Origin: Macrostomum hystrix
Taxonomy: Eukaryota; Platyhelminthes; Macrostomidae
Direction: 5' to 3'
NCBI GenBank assembly: GCA_950097015.1
Contig: CATNEN010000037.1
Coordinates: 2,378,501 to 2,442,500 of the forward strand
Length of the DNA stretch: 64,000 nt
Shown: positions 21,576 through 36,300 of the stretch, one piece after another
How the letters are laid out: each line of letters opens with the position of its first letter
How positions within the stretch are numbered: the stretch's first letter is position 1
The notes under the pieces: generated by a model
Told to the model about the DNA's origin: nothing
Databases searched by the model: none
The model's input: the letters and a program-made list of their open reading frames with translations, nothing else
Made by a program: the position numbers and the translations under genes

Positions 21576-22539
21576 GCAATGCCTTAAAATGCATGGTTTA
21601 GTTATAGAAATTATAACAAAAATAACAAGTGTTATTAGTTTTGACAAATCAAATTTCACAAAGCCGAGGTAGCAAAAAAGGTAAATAAAAAAGTGAAAAT
21701 TACACACATACCTATATATATGTGTGTGCTGAGATATACAGTATGTCTTAGACAATGATTTTCTAGTTTGTACTTTAAAGCATCACTTATTAAGGTACAA
21801 GAACTTTAACTATTTAAAAAATTGAGGTATAATTTTTTTTTAAATATCTTTCAGCAAAAGCCTTTCGCCAGTGGTGCAACCAAGGGGGATCATGACCCAC
21901 AGATGCCAGATTTTCAGGTCTGATGATGCTGCACTTTGGGCAGTGGGTGTGGCATGGGCTGCCTTTAGCATAGCAGTCAAATGCCTCAAGGCAACTTGTA
22001 AAAACAATTGTAATAAAATTCTTACAACTAGACTTTATGCTTAAATAGGCCTTAGCTGATAATTATAAACTTGCTCTGCTTAGCTAGGCTAACTTAGCAA
22101 ACATTAACTTTCTAATATATTACTGACAAATCGTCTTTAGCATGGGGCTGCATGCATGGACATAAGAACTTTTTTGGATTTTTTTGCTCCAAAGTAGTTG
22201 TTGCTAGCAATATAGGCTAAACAATTATCAATAGGGCATAAGGTAGCTAGCCAGCAAGCAGGTTTTTGTCCAAATTGTAGTGCTATTCAGCACCTTGTGT
22301 AAAAAATCAGGATGCTAATTGTCACCCAAGATTGGCACCCAACCATTTTCTTGCTCAAAACTTATTTTTTCATCATTCTCACTAGTCCTCAGTTATCAAT
22401 CATTCTTGGCAATGTTTTACTTTGATTTGCATACTTATTTTGCCTTTTGAAATTACACTTCCTCATATGGAATATTGGAAAACAATGAAATGAACAAAGA
22501 ACATCAAACAGCAACAAGTAAAAATGATTGTTTGGTCAG

Positions 22540-23050
22540 TCATTCAGAAGAAAATAACAGTCTTGTTCTCCTGGGACCAAAAGTAGGTGAGCTCCACTAT
22601 CTTGGCCAGCTGTAGGTGTGAGCCATTGAAGAAGGAACCCTGTTAGATAGAATATTGTTTTAGACAATTGTGGCAGTCCCAGGCATACCCATTAATGTAT
22701 TTGTCACCCTAGCAAGTCTTCAGTTGCATTTTGGTTCCACTGTGGTTGTAGGTACCTTGATTTGCCAACAGTTGGTATTTGGCAAGTCACCAAATTATAG
22801 TAATAATGTTGTGCATGGCCTTAACCACAACCCAAAAGGTGAATGTTGACATTGACAGATCAAGTAACTCTGCTGCACCTTAGACCTCATCTGATGGCAC
22901 AATCCAAGATAGGGCAGCTGGCCGACCAGCCATGACATAGAAATATTAGCATATAGGAGAATCAAGATGCACATTTCTATATATTGCTCCCAGTCATAAC
23001 TAGCCCCAGCATGCAAAGCCTACTGTCTATGGCACCTAATCTTCCCCAAA
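22540..23050 (-). pseudogene. Merlin-like (ISXO2) transposase remnant
   Basis: On the minus strand GSFFNGSHLQLAKIVELTYF (about 22580-22640) resembles the start of ISXO2-like transposase domains of Merlin elements, which typically have GS-F--S-L-L-KI--L-Y-W. Other nearby pieces are frame-shifted. No termini were identified. Confidence 0.4.
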
Positions 23051-23059
23051 TCTATGTCA

Positions 23060-23940
23060 ACACCTAAAACCTTGCAAAGCTATACCAGCATATGTCAGTG
23101 ACCCTTGCCATGTCATATTACACATTACTGTGGTTGCATAAGTTTGAATCAGTTAGAAAAATCATTACAGAAACCCATGGTATTATTTTGGTTCTGTATG
23201 TCCCAATTCAGATTGTCAAATAAATAGTTTTTATGCCAAAATTGTAGGACAAAATAACTAGCCAGAAAGTCAACTTTTCAGAATTTACCCAATTTTGGCT
23301 TCTAAAAAGCCACTGCAATAAAATATTTTATTTGTTCTCTACAGTTGATTCATCCTTCCAAATTCTGCAAAAAAATTTTAAGCACAGCAATTTTTATAGC
23401 AACATAGCAAGCCTAATTTTGATCTTTAAAATAGCTATGAGTTTTAAATTGTATTGTATTTATTATAAAACTTTAATGCACACAATTTTAAAGCCTAAAT
23501 ATCTGAATATGTTAGTAATATTATTATAAACTATACTTATTTGAAGTATGTTTTGTTTGTCACCCTACATTTGCTAACCTGCATCGTCTCTGTTACAAAT
23601 TACTTACAAACAAATTACTTAACATACGAGTCTGTGATTTTGGCTTAAATGGTTTGAAGCTAATTTGACTAATGAATACTATGGCTAATGTGTTTCTATG
23701 TATAATAAAAACACAATTGACACAGGAAATCGAGAGATATCGACTTTTAATATTCAGATTTTTACAGATGTTTCAATTTTACTTTGAGCCAAGTCAGCAT
23801 TTTTACCTTTTCTATACTTCCTTTAAATAAATAGATAAGCATATATAACATTTGTAGGGAATTTTCATGTCACGGTTGTAGAAATATCTTGTAAGTTCTT
23901 TAATACATGTTAAAATGCGGAGAGAACGTCGATATTTAAA
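23060..23940. other. AT-rich intergenic DNA
   Basis: Nothing recognised. Small AT-rich open frames here have no coding character. Confidence 0.5.
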
Positions 23941-23948
23941 TATGGCGC

Positions 23949-25285
23949 TTATTTAAAATTTGTGAATACAGATCGAACTCGAACAGAATGACAGATCGAG
24001 GCGATGGCCTCCGCCCTCTTGCAATTGTCATCAGACAATGACGCGAAGGAGAACGCCCGTCCACCAGCCAAATACGCGACGCCTTGGTGAATCGTCACCT
24101 GATTCCTGTCGCCGAAGTGGGCCGACTGGGTCTCGCGGTGGTACTTTGCCGAGTAGTTCTCGGAGAAGTCCACGTGAAGCACCAGATGGCCCTCTTCTAG
24201 CGTCAGCTTCAGGTGATTTATTTTTGCTGATGAAGCTGATGGCGTAGGTGAAGCTGATGGCGTTTGCGCATGAAGTGTGCACCATAACTGCGCAGATTCC
24301 GCAGGAGTGTCTGCACTGCCACATCACATCCCACAGACTGCATCACGATCTCCATTCCGCTGGTGCTCTCTTTGGGTGTCCATTCGCCATACTTTACGTC
24401 CGGCTGGGTGGCGGCAACGTCAGTTAGAATGGGAGATTGGTCTCGGCAATCAGGACATTCGTTTTTAAGGCAGTCATATGACTCTTTCGAGCATATGACT
24501 GACGTCAGGAGCGAATCCTTGTCGTTGTAGGCGACTAGGCGTGCAGTGCGCATCCCCTTGACCAGGAGGTCAAGGTTTTCGCACCTCAGACATAGGCATT
24601 GCTGCCTGTCCGCCAGTGTCGGTGTCACGACGTGCCCTGGTCGGAAGCGATAGAACGAGGAGCGGCTGATTTCGCACTCGGGATGATTCGATCGAAAATC
24701 ATCGTACAGAAACTTCACGCTGTGTAGCAGAATACGTTTCTGTGTTCGTTCTCTGTCGCTTGGCACCGTCTCCTTCCTGCCGGCCGTCGCCCGCGAGTTG
24801 TCATCCTCACACAAGTAGCTCACAACAGCCTCCTCAACTAATCTCTCCTTCCTTGGTGGCGGGGGCTTAAGGATTCTACGCGAGCAATGCAGCGTCTTCA
24901 TTACCTCGGCTCGAATTTCCCTAGGCGCCTCCTCACAAATCGTTCTAACTAACTTTTGCGTGCTCCGCTGTCTTTTTGCGCTGATCAGTGATTCAAAAAT
25001 GTAGTTACTAGCCGCACTGGTAATCTCCGCCAACTCCTCTGCGTCGGACGTACTGCGTCTTTTTAACTGCTGTTTCAGGCAGCGATTCTGTTTTTCTAAA
25101 GCCTCGACTTTCCGGGCCGTCTCTTCTCTTTTAATCTTCCTCTTCTTCGCCTCTCTCAGCCTTGCGGCTCTTACTCGCCCTGATGGCGACGGTGTTGGTG
25201 TCGCTGCCCGTCGTTTCCTCTGCACCTTCTGTCGCCAATCTTCCTTCCAAAGGTCAGCCAGATCTTCCTTTGACATTTTCGCCAT
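23949..25285 (-). pseudogene. Transposase-like gene with frameshift
   Basis: The ATG at 25283-25285 begins MAKMSKEDLADLW, followed by a basic, coiled-coil region (KREETARKVEALEKQN), then SSFYRFRPGHVVTPTLADRQ and the Cys pair CLCLRCENLDLLVKG. That frame ends at 24218. The neighbouring frame (24182 to 23949) continues with HVDFSENYSAKYHRETQSAH and VTIHQGVAYL. This matches an unnamed family of transposon proteins common in cnidarians and other invertebrates, with a DFSENY-type strand likely carrying a catalytic Asp. The frame breaks at a short tandem duplication of GCCATCAGCTTCA (about 24225-24265), and the C-terminus is cut. I recognise the family pattern but cannot name it. Confidence 0.6.
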
Positions 25286-25289
25286 CGTT

Positions 25290-28200
25290 ATCGCCCTGGA
25301 TTCTCTCTTCTTTTGTCTATTATAACTCTTCAATCCTTCCTTATCCTCAGCCCGCCTCCGGTCATTATACTTTTTTTGTAGTTACGTCTTTTTTGCTTCA
25401 GTGAGAGGCCCATGCCTGAAATCAATAATTATTAGTGCTTAGCATGCGTTGTATCTAGCTAAAAAGTGAGCATACGTGCATTATGCTAGAAATGTATAGT
25501 GAAAAATTGGCTATAGTTTGTATTCACAAAAGCTGTTTTTTGAACCTAGAGCACCGCGTAAGTTTTTTCTATTCATTTTTAACTTATATAACAACTTATA
25601 TTATCTTATATAATATATTGCATGTCTTCTCTATTTTTATCTGTAATATAAAATAAATAAATATAAACATATATTTCATATTCAAATGTGTATGCATGGT
25701 ATATATGTAGACAGGCATGAATACATTTGTCTATAGTAGTATTGTAGTATTAAGTGCTGAACATTCATGGATTCTGCATACCGTCTGCATATTATATTTA
25801 GTCTCCTAAAATTAGCACTATAATATCTATAAATGAAAGTAATAGAAATTTAAAGCAGAAAATTTCCCAAGGTCCAGAAGCTTAGAACAATTAGAATGTA
25901 TACATATAGCACAATTTTTATTTAATTGGCCGTCAAGGAAATTCTTGTAATCAAATAAAGCAATGATGATATGAAATTCAGAGGTGCATGTCTTGTCAAT
26001 AAAAATTCACATTTTTACACTATTTTGGCATTTCTTTTGTCATGAAACCTCCTTACCAGACACAAAAATGTCCCTATAAGCAAATTATAGTGTATCTTTC
26101 ATTTTCTATAATAATTATAAATATTCACAACATGTAGATTTATTCCTTAGGAAGGTGGCATCATATCTGTAATATTTCCATGTATTAAGGTACCAGTATC
26201 TGCGAGAAATCTTTTTTCTTGACAGTGTTGTTGTGCATAAGCATTCGAGTCGATTTTTATTTTTTTTATGTTTACTGTTTTAAAATACAATTAGTATATT
26301 GCCAATAATTACGACTTAATTCAGATACGGTATCGTGATATAAATATTTATAGGAGAGTGCGAATTGCTTCTGTTTTTTTATTTTAATCGCTTTCAAAAA
26401 TGGAGCTTCAATACCTCACAGAATTTATTTACCTTTTAGTTTTCAAATGAAATACTTCGAAAAAAGTAGAGTCACAACACTTAGTGGCACAAATTTAACA
26501 GTAATTTTAGCTTAGATTACTTTTAAATTCATTAGACGGGAGTAGTACCTAATATTTTATTATAATTAAGCTTGCAGTCGTGAACTTTTATGGCAAATGC
26601 GCATGCGCAGAAAATTTAAAACTTTGCAAAAAAAATAATTTGTGATTTTAAACAACGTAAGAATGCAGTAAAAACGCTATTTTTTCATTTTTTCTAATGT
26701 TTCGAAAACTTTCAAAAAGATTGAATCATCGCAGCACACTTTAAAACGATAAAGATAGTGAAAAAAAATTTTGTTAATGCCTTCTCGGTACATAAAATTT
26801 TTGAGAATGACCCGCGTGGACTATGTAGAGCTCACTGCGTGGTTCACTGGTTGCCAAACATATGGTCGAAGATAGAAGATTTCAATGATTTTCTAAGAGG
26901 TCAAAGAATACAAAGACTTATATTGTATAGTATCACTCAAAATATCACTCAAGATATTAGCCTTTCACACTTCTGTAGCTGACTGCGATTTTTACGAGCC
27001 TTTCAAATCGATGCTTTCGTTATTTTATACTTTTTTCTTGATGATTATGTAATAGGCCCCAAAATACATTAATTAACGGTTCGCACTAATTTGAAATCTT
27101 CACTTACTTGCTTTATTTAAATATCCATGACAATAGAAATGGTGCAAAGAGACCGTTAGTGCCCTCTATAGGGTATTTGATTATAAGTCAAAACAGCCTA
27201 AGCCCATGGAAACCACATATGCTTCAATACACTAAAATATACAAAAATGTGTATTCTAGTGTCTGTGATCGAAACTAGCTCGAAGATTTCTAAAGCATAA
27301 ATTCACAATCTACAAATTGTATACTCGCAAAGGAAGCTAAATCTGCGGTGGCACAATTGATTTCATGCGAAATACAAGGGGTCCTAGACTATAGTAGCAT
27401 TACTGATTTTTGTTAGTGATTGCCTCACTGAAAAACAAATTTTATAATTTTATTATTTTAAATTAAAAAAACGGTAATCGATCAGTGGAAAGGTTGACAT
27501 TCTATGCCTCCTTAAGCAACGAATAACTGACGCAATATATGTATTAAAATTTGATTTTTTCGACTTCTTAATTTAAGAAATCACCGCATGTTTGGAGCAA
27601 TAAGTTCCTAAAAGTTATTATGTCCCTGCATGCGGCCCCATACTAAAGACGATTTTTCAGGAATATATTAGAAATCACTATTCTGGGGATTCAGTAAAAA
27701 AACAAACTGTTTGGAAAAAAAACTACTAACCATGCCATATATAGAGGGATCTGAACCACAAACAACGAGAATTGTAAAAAATCTTAACTCAGGGAGCTAA
27801 GATGAACCAACAGATCACACCGGCACCTTTTAAATCTGATTACACACAGAGAAGAAAAACAATTAATTAAGTAAAAACAAATAATAACCAAATAGCCAAA
27901 GAGGGTTTTAGAACTTCTAGTGACAATCAGTACGAGTAATGCACTAATGCACTAATGCACCCTTATGACATATTAGCATAAATTAGAACTTAAAATCGAT
28001 TTCTGATAATTAATAGAATTTTAGAATCGACTCAGATTGATACGACAAAGAGTAATGCAATTCGGTAATTTATATTCTAGTACACATTTGCAATTTTCGA
28101 AAAAAACTTTAATTTTACTTTTGCTACTAATGCGTTTAAAAATCCCCTCGTATTTTATTTAAGACGCCTATCATGCGCTCTAGACTACTTCTCGTGACTC

Positions 28201-29942
28201 GTGATCAGTAGTGAACGCTGGCTGATAAAAATTGCTGATAACTCATCTGCATCCTCTGGTAATGTTGGAAATCAATGCCTATAGTGTAGAATCACGTGCA
28301 AAAAGATACTAATCATGTCAGTGACATCAACTGCAGAAAAAACTGCAGAATTTGATTATCATCAATCTTATTGCTAAATTGGGCATGAAAAAATATTAGA
28401 TTCCTCAAAGTGTTATTGACATTTTCTTTTGCGGTCGGACTTTGAGTCAAAGCTGCAAGGTATATAAAAATCTTTACTGACATCTTCTCACAACTGACCC
28501 CCTTAGTCTCACCACCACCTGGTAATTATAAATCCAACAGCGGACGGTCCATACTGTGTCCACACTGCAAAAATTTAATATTGTTGACTTTGCGACCAAA
28601 CTGTGCAATTGTTGAGAAGGAGGCTCTGACTGAGAAAGTTGATACAAAGGCAACAAGAGAGAAAAAAGCGAAATTGGTCAAGTGATTAAAATGACGAAAA
28701 TTTTCCTTCCACTTCTTCATCTTCAGTTTCTCTAGTACCAGCTTCAATCTGAAATTCCAGTGCATATATGCTCCACAGTTACCTATAGCTGGTTATAAGA
28801 GGAACAGATTGGCGACAGGAATCCCCCAATTGCATGAAATCCACCTGCCAAACCTGTTGTCCCCAGCCTACGCAGACTAAAGCAGGGAATCGATATCCTA
28901 TTAAAAGGTCCAATTCCAACCACTCCGTGAGAGCTGTGCTTGTCCAGCCAACTAACCCACTGAGATGCAAAGTGGTCGGATGACAGACGCTTGGCGTCCC
29001 CCGTGCCCCCATGTGCTCCCCTGATATTTCGGGGTTTCGGCAAGGCCGAGAAGAAAATACGGGAAAAGTGCGCGTTGTTGAAGAAGCAATCGAGATTTAT
29101 CCGGGCTCAGAAAAGTCGGCTTGTCAATTGGCTTCCCCAATGACGATGAGAAAATAATGACAAAATCGAAACGCAACAGCGACAGGATAAACTTTTCTTA
29201 GTCAATAACGATTGCTAAACTGCTGTCACTTTTCCCATTGGAATCTTCATTGGCACCTGCTAAAAATCCCATGATTAAAACCGCTTTGAAGCCGAAGAAG
29301 GAGGCAATAAAGCCAGTTAATTTCGAGTGTTTCGGTTATTTTTCAATTTCTTGAAAATTATGATTATACATCGGGAAAAAAGATATACAATGCTATATGC
29401 AGCAGTGCAGATACTGTACTGGCGTGGGACTGGACCTTACGGTAGAAATCAATAGACGGCTTGGACTAGTCAAAAGCCCGAGGCAAAATAATTTGCGTGC
29501 TGCCCGAGGCAGTCAATATCAACTCGCTTTGAATTCGCTGCTGCGAAGGCCAGGTTATATTGTGTGCGCCACTTGGGCACGCACCAGCGGGATTGAAGTC
29601 TCCCCATAGCTTGAGACATCGATGGGGCAGGTAGGCATGCATCATTTTCTCCTTTAGCCCCTTATCCTACCTTAGCTTTGAGTGGGCAAGTAGGGCTTGT
29701 GCTATAGCTAAGTTAGTAGAATTTTTCCGTTCGACGTCCCATTGGTTAGTCGGCTAGACATCCAATCATTGTTTGTCGTCTCGGCTTGTCCATGAAATTA
29801 TTTGTTTATATTTGAAGAAATGAGCAACGCATTCGATTATAAAGCAGAAATATTTTTGCTGTTTCCTCAACTTGAAATAAGCGAACTCGATTATTCAAAA
29901 GAAGACCACTTGATCAGCTTCATCATTCGAATCTGGAAAAAA
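25290..29942. other. AT-rich intergenic DNA upstream of the mGluR gene
   Basis: No gene was recognised. A patch at 28.5-29.2 kb is less AT-rich and has short open frames on both strands, possibly an old transposon piece, but no family motif is clear. 29.4-29.64 kb is similar. Confidence 0.5.
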
Positions 29943-30357
29943 ATGCAGGCAGTGACCCGTCTGTCCGCATCCCTGACGCCGCTGATTCTTCTGATGTCCC
30001 TTCAGCCATCAGCCTGTCAGTCGGACAACGTCGAAGCCTCGTGGCGTCAGAAGCTGGTGAACTTCACGGACAGAAACGGCCGGACGCGTCATTGGCCAAT
30101 TCAGGAGCAGAAGGTGTTCACTAAGGGCGAGATCTACCTGGGCGGCCTGATGATGGTGCATTCTCGCTCGGAGGACAAGGTCTGCGGCCGCGTCATGCAC
30201 CAGGGCGGCATCCAGGCGCTGGAGGCCATGCTCTACACAATAGACTATATCAACGAGCATGACATCATCGGCGATGGCATCCGGCTAGGCAGCTACATCA
30301 AGGACGACTGCGACAGGGATACCTATGGGCTGGACCAGGCGGTGGACTTCATCAAAG
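29943..30357 (+). CDS. mGluR-like exon 1: signal peptide and start of ligand domain
   Basis: The ATG at 29943 gives [20 protein letters not shown], a clear signal peptide. An in-frame ATG at 29820 would place 41 charged residues before it and is less likely. Then [20 protein letters not shown] and [17 protein letters not shown] match lobe 1 of mGluRs, with Ala where mGluR1 has Arg78. It ends IKG with GTAAG. Confidence 0.85.
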
Positions 30358-33300
30358 GTAAGTTATTTGCTTGAAGCGTGAGTTAGCTTCTTAGACTCAA
30401 TTCATTATTATTCTGCTTTTGTTGGTCCCACTGTGGTGGTCCTTGTTCTGGTTTTGTTAGCCACTCTTTGGTGGTCCTTGTTCTGGTTTTATTAGTCCCT
30501 CTCTGGTGGTCTTTGTTCTGCTTTTTAGTAACACTGTGGTGGCCTTTGTTCTAGTTTTATTAGATACTCTGGAGGTCTTTGTTCTGGTTTTTTTAGTAAC
30601 ACTGTGGTAGTCCTTGTTCTGGTTTCGTTGGTAACTTATTGGTCTTTGTTCTGGTTTTCTACTCACTCTTTTGTCAATTTAGCTTTGGTTTCGATGGCCG
30701 CTCTTTTTCTCACTAATAAAATGTATCTGTCTAGCGTCCACGAGATTCCACGAGCGAACCGCTCTGCTCAAGGCCATCGAAGTTCACTCGTCAGATTCAG
30801 GCCTATAGACGAGAAAAAAATATTTGTCTAGGCCGGTCGGGATTAATTTAGCAAAAAGCATTGGTCGAAAAATGCGGTCTAAAACAGAGTAAACACGATA
30901 GGCAGCAGGTCGGGCAAGTTACAGTCATGTGCAATCATAGCATGCCACTATCCAACGAAAAAATAAGATGATCTACAATATTCTTTAGTCCGAATTTTCT
31001 TGATTGATGACTTCTTTGAAGATTCGTCAATAACCAGGCACCGCTGACCGCCATCGTTTCGCTCGCTGTCTTTGACTCGACTTGCTTCGTCTGGGACTAG
31101 CCTCACCAATTTGATTGCCTTCGTCTAATTGAACCCCGGTTTGAGCTGCTAGGGGAATAAAGATGACGTGATGCGCCCAAATCAAACCCAGGATTATTCT
31201 CCCCCTCTTAATATTTTTCTATTTGTAGATGCAGGGAAATTATTTTTCATATTTTTTTATTAAAGGCAGAAGGACCACACTTGAAACTATTTTCAGACTT
31301 TTATTTTGCCTGCTTCAGAAAGGTTTAGTAAAAAAAGATATTTCCTTGCCAAAAGCCATCTATAGATGGCTGCGGAGTCTGGAACTGCAGTAACAAATGG
31401 GATGGGAAGGTAAGGCTAGGAAGCGATTAGCATCAAACGCCTGTCAATTAAATTTTCGCGGTATTTTTGTTAACTTTCCCAGAGACGCATTGCTTGATCT
31501 TCTCTTATCCCCACCCCTTGCCCGAAGCCGACCTCGCCTCGGTCTAGAAACCCGTTGGGGCTAGCGAAATTGGATAGGTGAGAGACACAGACAGCAACGG
31601 GAATGGACAGGCCCCCAAGAGCTTTCCAAGAAGCTTGATCTACGCATCAGCGGCGGCCGCCAGAAATGCGAAGGCTATCAGCGCCTTCACTCTTTCCCAG
31701 CCCAGATTGTGCCGACCACATCGACTCCAACCTCCCACCGTGTCCCACAGACCGTGTCTCGAGTGTAAGCTAAATCTTTTCCGAACCAGTTTGTCGCCTA
31801 GGTGGATTAGCCCGGGTCAGTCGGGGCACACTTGTCACAACATCGTCTCCTTTCTCTTCCCCTTCAGAGGATCGCCGGCTATAAGGAAACTTATAAGGGG
31901 AAAAGGAGAATATAAAAAAGAAATTTATCCTACGATCCTGTGTTAGGAGGAAAAGTTCAGTCGAAACAGTTGACAATTCTGGACCGGTTGTTATTTTGTA
32001 TGTAAAAAGTACTTTTGATTAAAACCCGAATGTTTTTTCATTTTTATTAACCTTCTCCTTATCGTATTCGCTTAATGCCCCTAAAATAGAGCTGGGATGG
32101 GGTGGCTGTCTGAATGAGAAGACAAATTACTATTGGTCACGCAAGGGGTGGGTTGTCTATTTTTAGACAAAATGGTATGAATCATCTGTGTATAAAAAGT
32201 GCTATAAAAAGAATTAGTGAAGTTGAGGTGTGATGTGGTTGTCACGGCTAGTTCAGTATAGATTTAGTAGCTTAACTATCAATAGGCAAGAAAATAAAAA
32301 TGCCATAAATGTTTTACTCTGCCCTCAATCACATGCACCGAACTCATCGAGCTGAGAATGAGAATGAGAATGAGAGTGGGAATGAGAATGGGATGGAGAA
32401 TGAGAATGAGAATGAGAATGAAAATGGGATGGAGAATGAGAATGAGAATGGGATGGAGAATGAGAATGAGAATGAGAATGAGGATGAGAATGAGAATGAG
32501 AATGGGATGGAGAATGAGAAAGAGAATGAGAATGAGAATGAGAATGGGATGGAGAATGAGAATGAGAATGGGATGGAGAATGAGAATGTGAATGAGAATG
32601 AGAATGAGGATGAGAATGAGAGTGGGAATGGGATGGAGAATGAGAATGAGAATGATAATGAGAATGAGAATGGGATGGAGAATGAGAATGAGAATGGGAT
32701 GGAGAATGAGAATGAGAATGGGATGGAGAATGAGAACGAGAATGAGAATGAGAATGAGAATGGGATGGAGAATGAGAATGAGAATGAGAATGAGAATGAG
32801 AATGAGAATGAGATCGAGAATGAGAATGAGAATGAGATGGAGAATTAGAATGGGATGGAGAAAAAGAGAGTGAGAATGAGAATGAGAACGAGAATCAAAA
32901 GCCTGTGTTCTTTGACATCCTTGACATCCTTCCTATCTCTCCGCGACCCTTTGGCTGTGTATATTATTCACATAAAAGTACACAAATTAAGTTTGATTAC
33001 TGCCGTAGTCCAGTAAAAAGTGCGGCATTACCAAATTCTGGGCCTCAAGTTGCTGCTGATTTCTCTAGTGCCTAGTCACGCGTGTCGATCTGCTATATTT
33101 TTATAGAAACAGCCGTACGAACTGTTGAATCCGGCGATTTGACGGTTCTAGGCCCGATTCAAAGCTTCACCGGTCACTGACGCTTACTTAAACTGACTGG
33201 GCTGGAGCTGTGCAAAAATAACGACGAGCGAAGAGTTGGCAAAAGTTGCACTTTTAAATAAATATAAATTGTAAATCTGTTTGTTGAAGAGCTCGAAGCT

Positions 33301-36300
33301 GATGTCCCTTGTGTCTGTGCTATATTTGCTATTCCGCCAAGTTATTTAATAATATTAATTTGAAAATTCGAGGCACGATTCATATTAATATTAGTTGCAG
33401 GAGGGCAATAACCGCACACAGATACTGTACGCAGGCACACGCTCACACTGGTGTGTACATCTGCCCTGACTTTATAATCTTCAGGAAATGTACACTCTCA
33501 CTGTGCTTCGGAGGTTGGCCCTCAAGGGTGTAAATTGCACGACAAGCCACCAAGCCTTCTCTCCGCGGCTGCGCCCCAAATAAATGTGGCCTCGCCGCGG
33601 AATCGAACTCAGGGACCTTGGTGCGAGAGGCAAACGCGTTAGACCGCTCTGCCACCGACCCCCGTTAAATTGCTATTTAAGCAGCAAGCAGCCGTTTGCT
33701 GTCAACCTCGATTCCAAATCCTCGATGTCTAATCATCCACCTCAAATTCCCGATCTTTGATCCATGGTTCCAAATCCTTGATCCATGGTTCCAAATCCTT
33801 GATCCAGTGTTCCAAATCCTTGATCCATGGTTCCTAATCATTGATCCATGGTTCCTAATCCTTGATCCATGGTTCCTAATCCTTGATCCATGGTTCCTAA
33901 TCCTTGATCCATGGTTCCAAATCCTTGATCCAGTGTTCCAAATCCTTGATCCATGGTTCCTAATCCTTGATCCATGGTTCCTAATCCTTGATCCATGGTT
34001 CCTAATCCTTGATCCATGATTCTTAATCCTTGATCGATGGTTCCTAATCCTTGATCCATGGTTACAAATCCTTGATCCAGTGTTCCAAATCCTTGATCCA
34101 TGGTTACAAAGCCTTGATCCATGGTTCCTAATCCTTGATCGATGGTTCCTAATCCTTGATCCATGGTTCCTAATCCTTGATCCATGGTTCCTAATCCTTG
34201 ATCCATGGTTCCTAATCCTTGATCGATGGTTCCTAATCCTTGATCCATGGTTACAAATCCTTGATCCAGTGTTCCAAATCCTTGATCCATGGTTACAAAG
34301 CCTTGATCCATGGTTCCTAATCCTTGATCGATTGTTCCTAATCCTTGATCCATGGTTCCTAATCCTTGATCGATGGTTCCTAATCCTTGATCCATGGTTC
34401 CTAATCCTTGATCGATGGTTCCTAATCCTTGATCCATGGTTCCTAATCCTTGATCCATGATTCTTAATCCTTTATCGATGGTTCCTAATCCTTGATCCAT
34501 GGTTCCTAATCCTTTATCCGTGGTTCCTAATCCTTGATCCATGATTCCTTATCCTTGATCCATGATTCCTTATCCTTGATCCATGGTTCCTAATCCTTGA
34601 TCCATGATTCCTTATCCTTGATCCATGGTTCCTAATCCTTGATCCATGATTCCTTATCCTTGATCCATGGTTCCTAATCCTTGATCTGTGGTTCCTAATC
34701 CTTGATCCATAGTCCCAAATCCTTGATCCACAATCCCTGACTATTATATTTCTGTTCTTCGCTGTACGATCCAAAATGAAACCTTTCCTTTTGTCTAAAG
34801 TAATCATCAGTTATTGTGATAAATGATTGCATCTAAAGTTTACCTTTCCACACTATCAAAACAGACAAGTCGACCATGTTAAGCTTCCGTCGCCGAAAAT
34901 CATGAAACTGGGGGGTTAAGCTTTCCTAGAAAATTACAAATCACTGTTCTAGCCAGACAAAGGGCAAATATGATTCAATTAAATAAATAAGAGACTCAAA
35001 GCACTGTCAGATCAGAACAAATCAAACAGAAGCGTTGACAGTCAAGTCGGTATGCTCAGCTCCAATTATCAAAGCTACACCGCCTGTTTGAGGAACAATC
35101 TCCCCTGCAGCCAGTACTCTGCTGAGGCCAAGAATTGAAGCAAATTTTTACCGTGCCGTTGTGTAAAGTCATAAAAGTAGAACCTTAGTGCGACAACTCC
35201 CCGCCAAAGACAAATTTTCTGGGCCAGTCTTGGCTGACTCAAATGAACAGACAGACAATTCTAATGCACTAGTTAAAGAGAAACACTGATGCTTTCCGTT
35301 GAAGTTAATCAACCTTATACATTTCTGTTTCACAAAAAATCTGAATAAATTCTATACAATTTAGTTGAAAATTTTGAGTCCTCCAGTTTTATCTAGTGAG
35401 CTGTGTTTAAACAAAGTTTAATAAAGACAAAAACTGTCTTTTTACTTAAGGCAATGCTGTTTTCTACACGTTAAGGTTACACTGCAAAACGATTGCAATG
35501 TCAAAAGGTGCGCATCAAGAGAAAAAATGTGTGCAGTAGTCTATAAAGTCTATGGTCTATAGTCTATGGTCTATAGTCTATGGTCTATAGTCTATGGTCT
35601 ATAGTATATGGTCTATAGTATATGGTCTATAGTCTATGGTCTATAGTCTATGGTCTATAGTCTATGGTCTATAGTCTATGGTCTATAGTCTATGGTCTAT
35701 GGTCTATAGTCTATGGTCTATAGTCTATGGTCTATAGTCTATGGTCGAGACTCCAGAATTGAATCGTAATTACAATGCTGCTTAATAGCCGGCTTTTATT
35801 GCTTCAATATCTATGGCACTAATAATTAAAATTTAAGCACTCAATATCAACTTTTGAAGCCGCATTTGGAAAGAAAAAAAATTTGAATTTTCTTAGAAAA
35901 AAAGGCTAAAAATAGGCACATGCCATGGCACGCACAGATAGCTAGGTAGGATAATGTGCGAATAAGTTTAAAGAAAGGTGAACGAGATCGAAAGGCGAGG
36001 GTTCGAACTGTCTCTTGGTTGGGGTGGGAGGCGGGATTAGCAATTTCCTTAATCCCAAACCTCATATTCTCAGAGCCTGATGAGCAGCGCGAATGCGAGC
36101 ATTAAACGCTTGACCGGTCGCAAAGTCAATGAGATTCAGTACGGAAGAGATGGCCAAGGTGGATCGGGCAAAATCCTATCTGGTTCTCCCATGATGCTGA
36201 TCAATGAACTGCCGCTATGCGCCAATATTTGATTGACTGCACCACCTTTGGCCCGCCCCTTAGCGAGTTGTTTACCTAAGATCTGCGTAAATGCTATTTG

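Noticed and set aside
26758-26982. 74-codon plus-strand ORF
   Set aside because: Starts with GTG, AT-rich, no homology recognised.
28474-29176. Cluster of overlapping short ORFs on the minus strand
   Set aside because: Frames overlap and switch; LDLLIG-like words hint at a retroelement protease but are too weak to call.
29802-29942. Longer N-terminus of the mGluR-like protein from an upstream TTG or ATG
   Set aside because: The extension is charged and would bury the clear signal peptide that starts at 29943.
31578-31946. 122-codon plus-strand ORF in receptor intron 1
   Set aside because: No motif, low-complexity Pro/Arg/Ser composition, no splice context.
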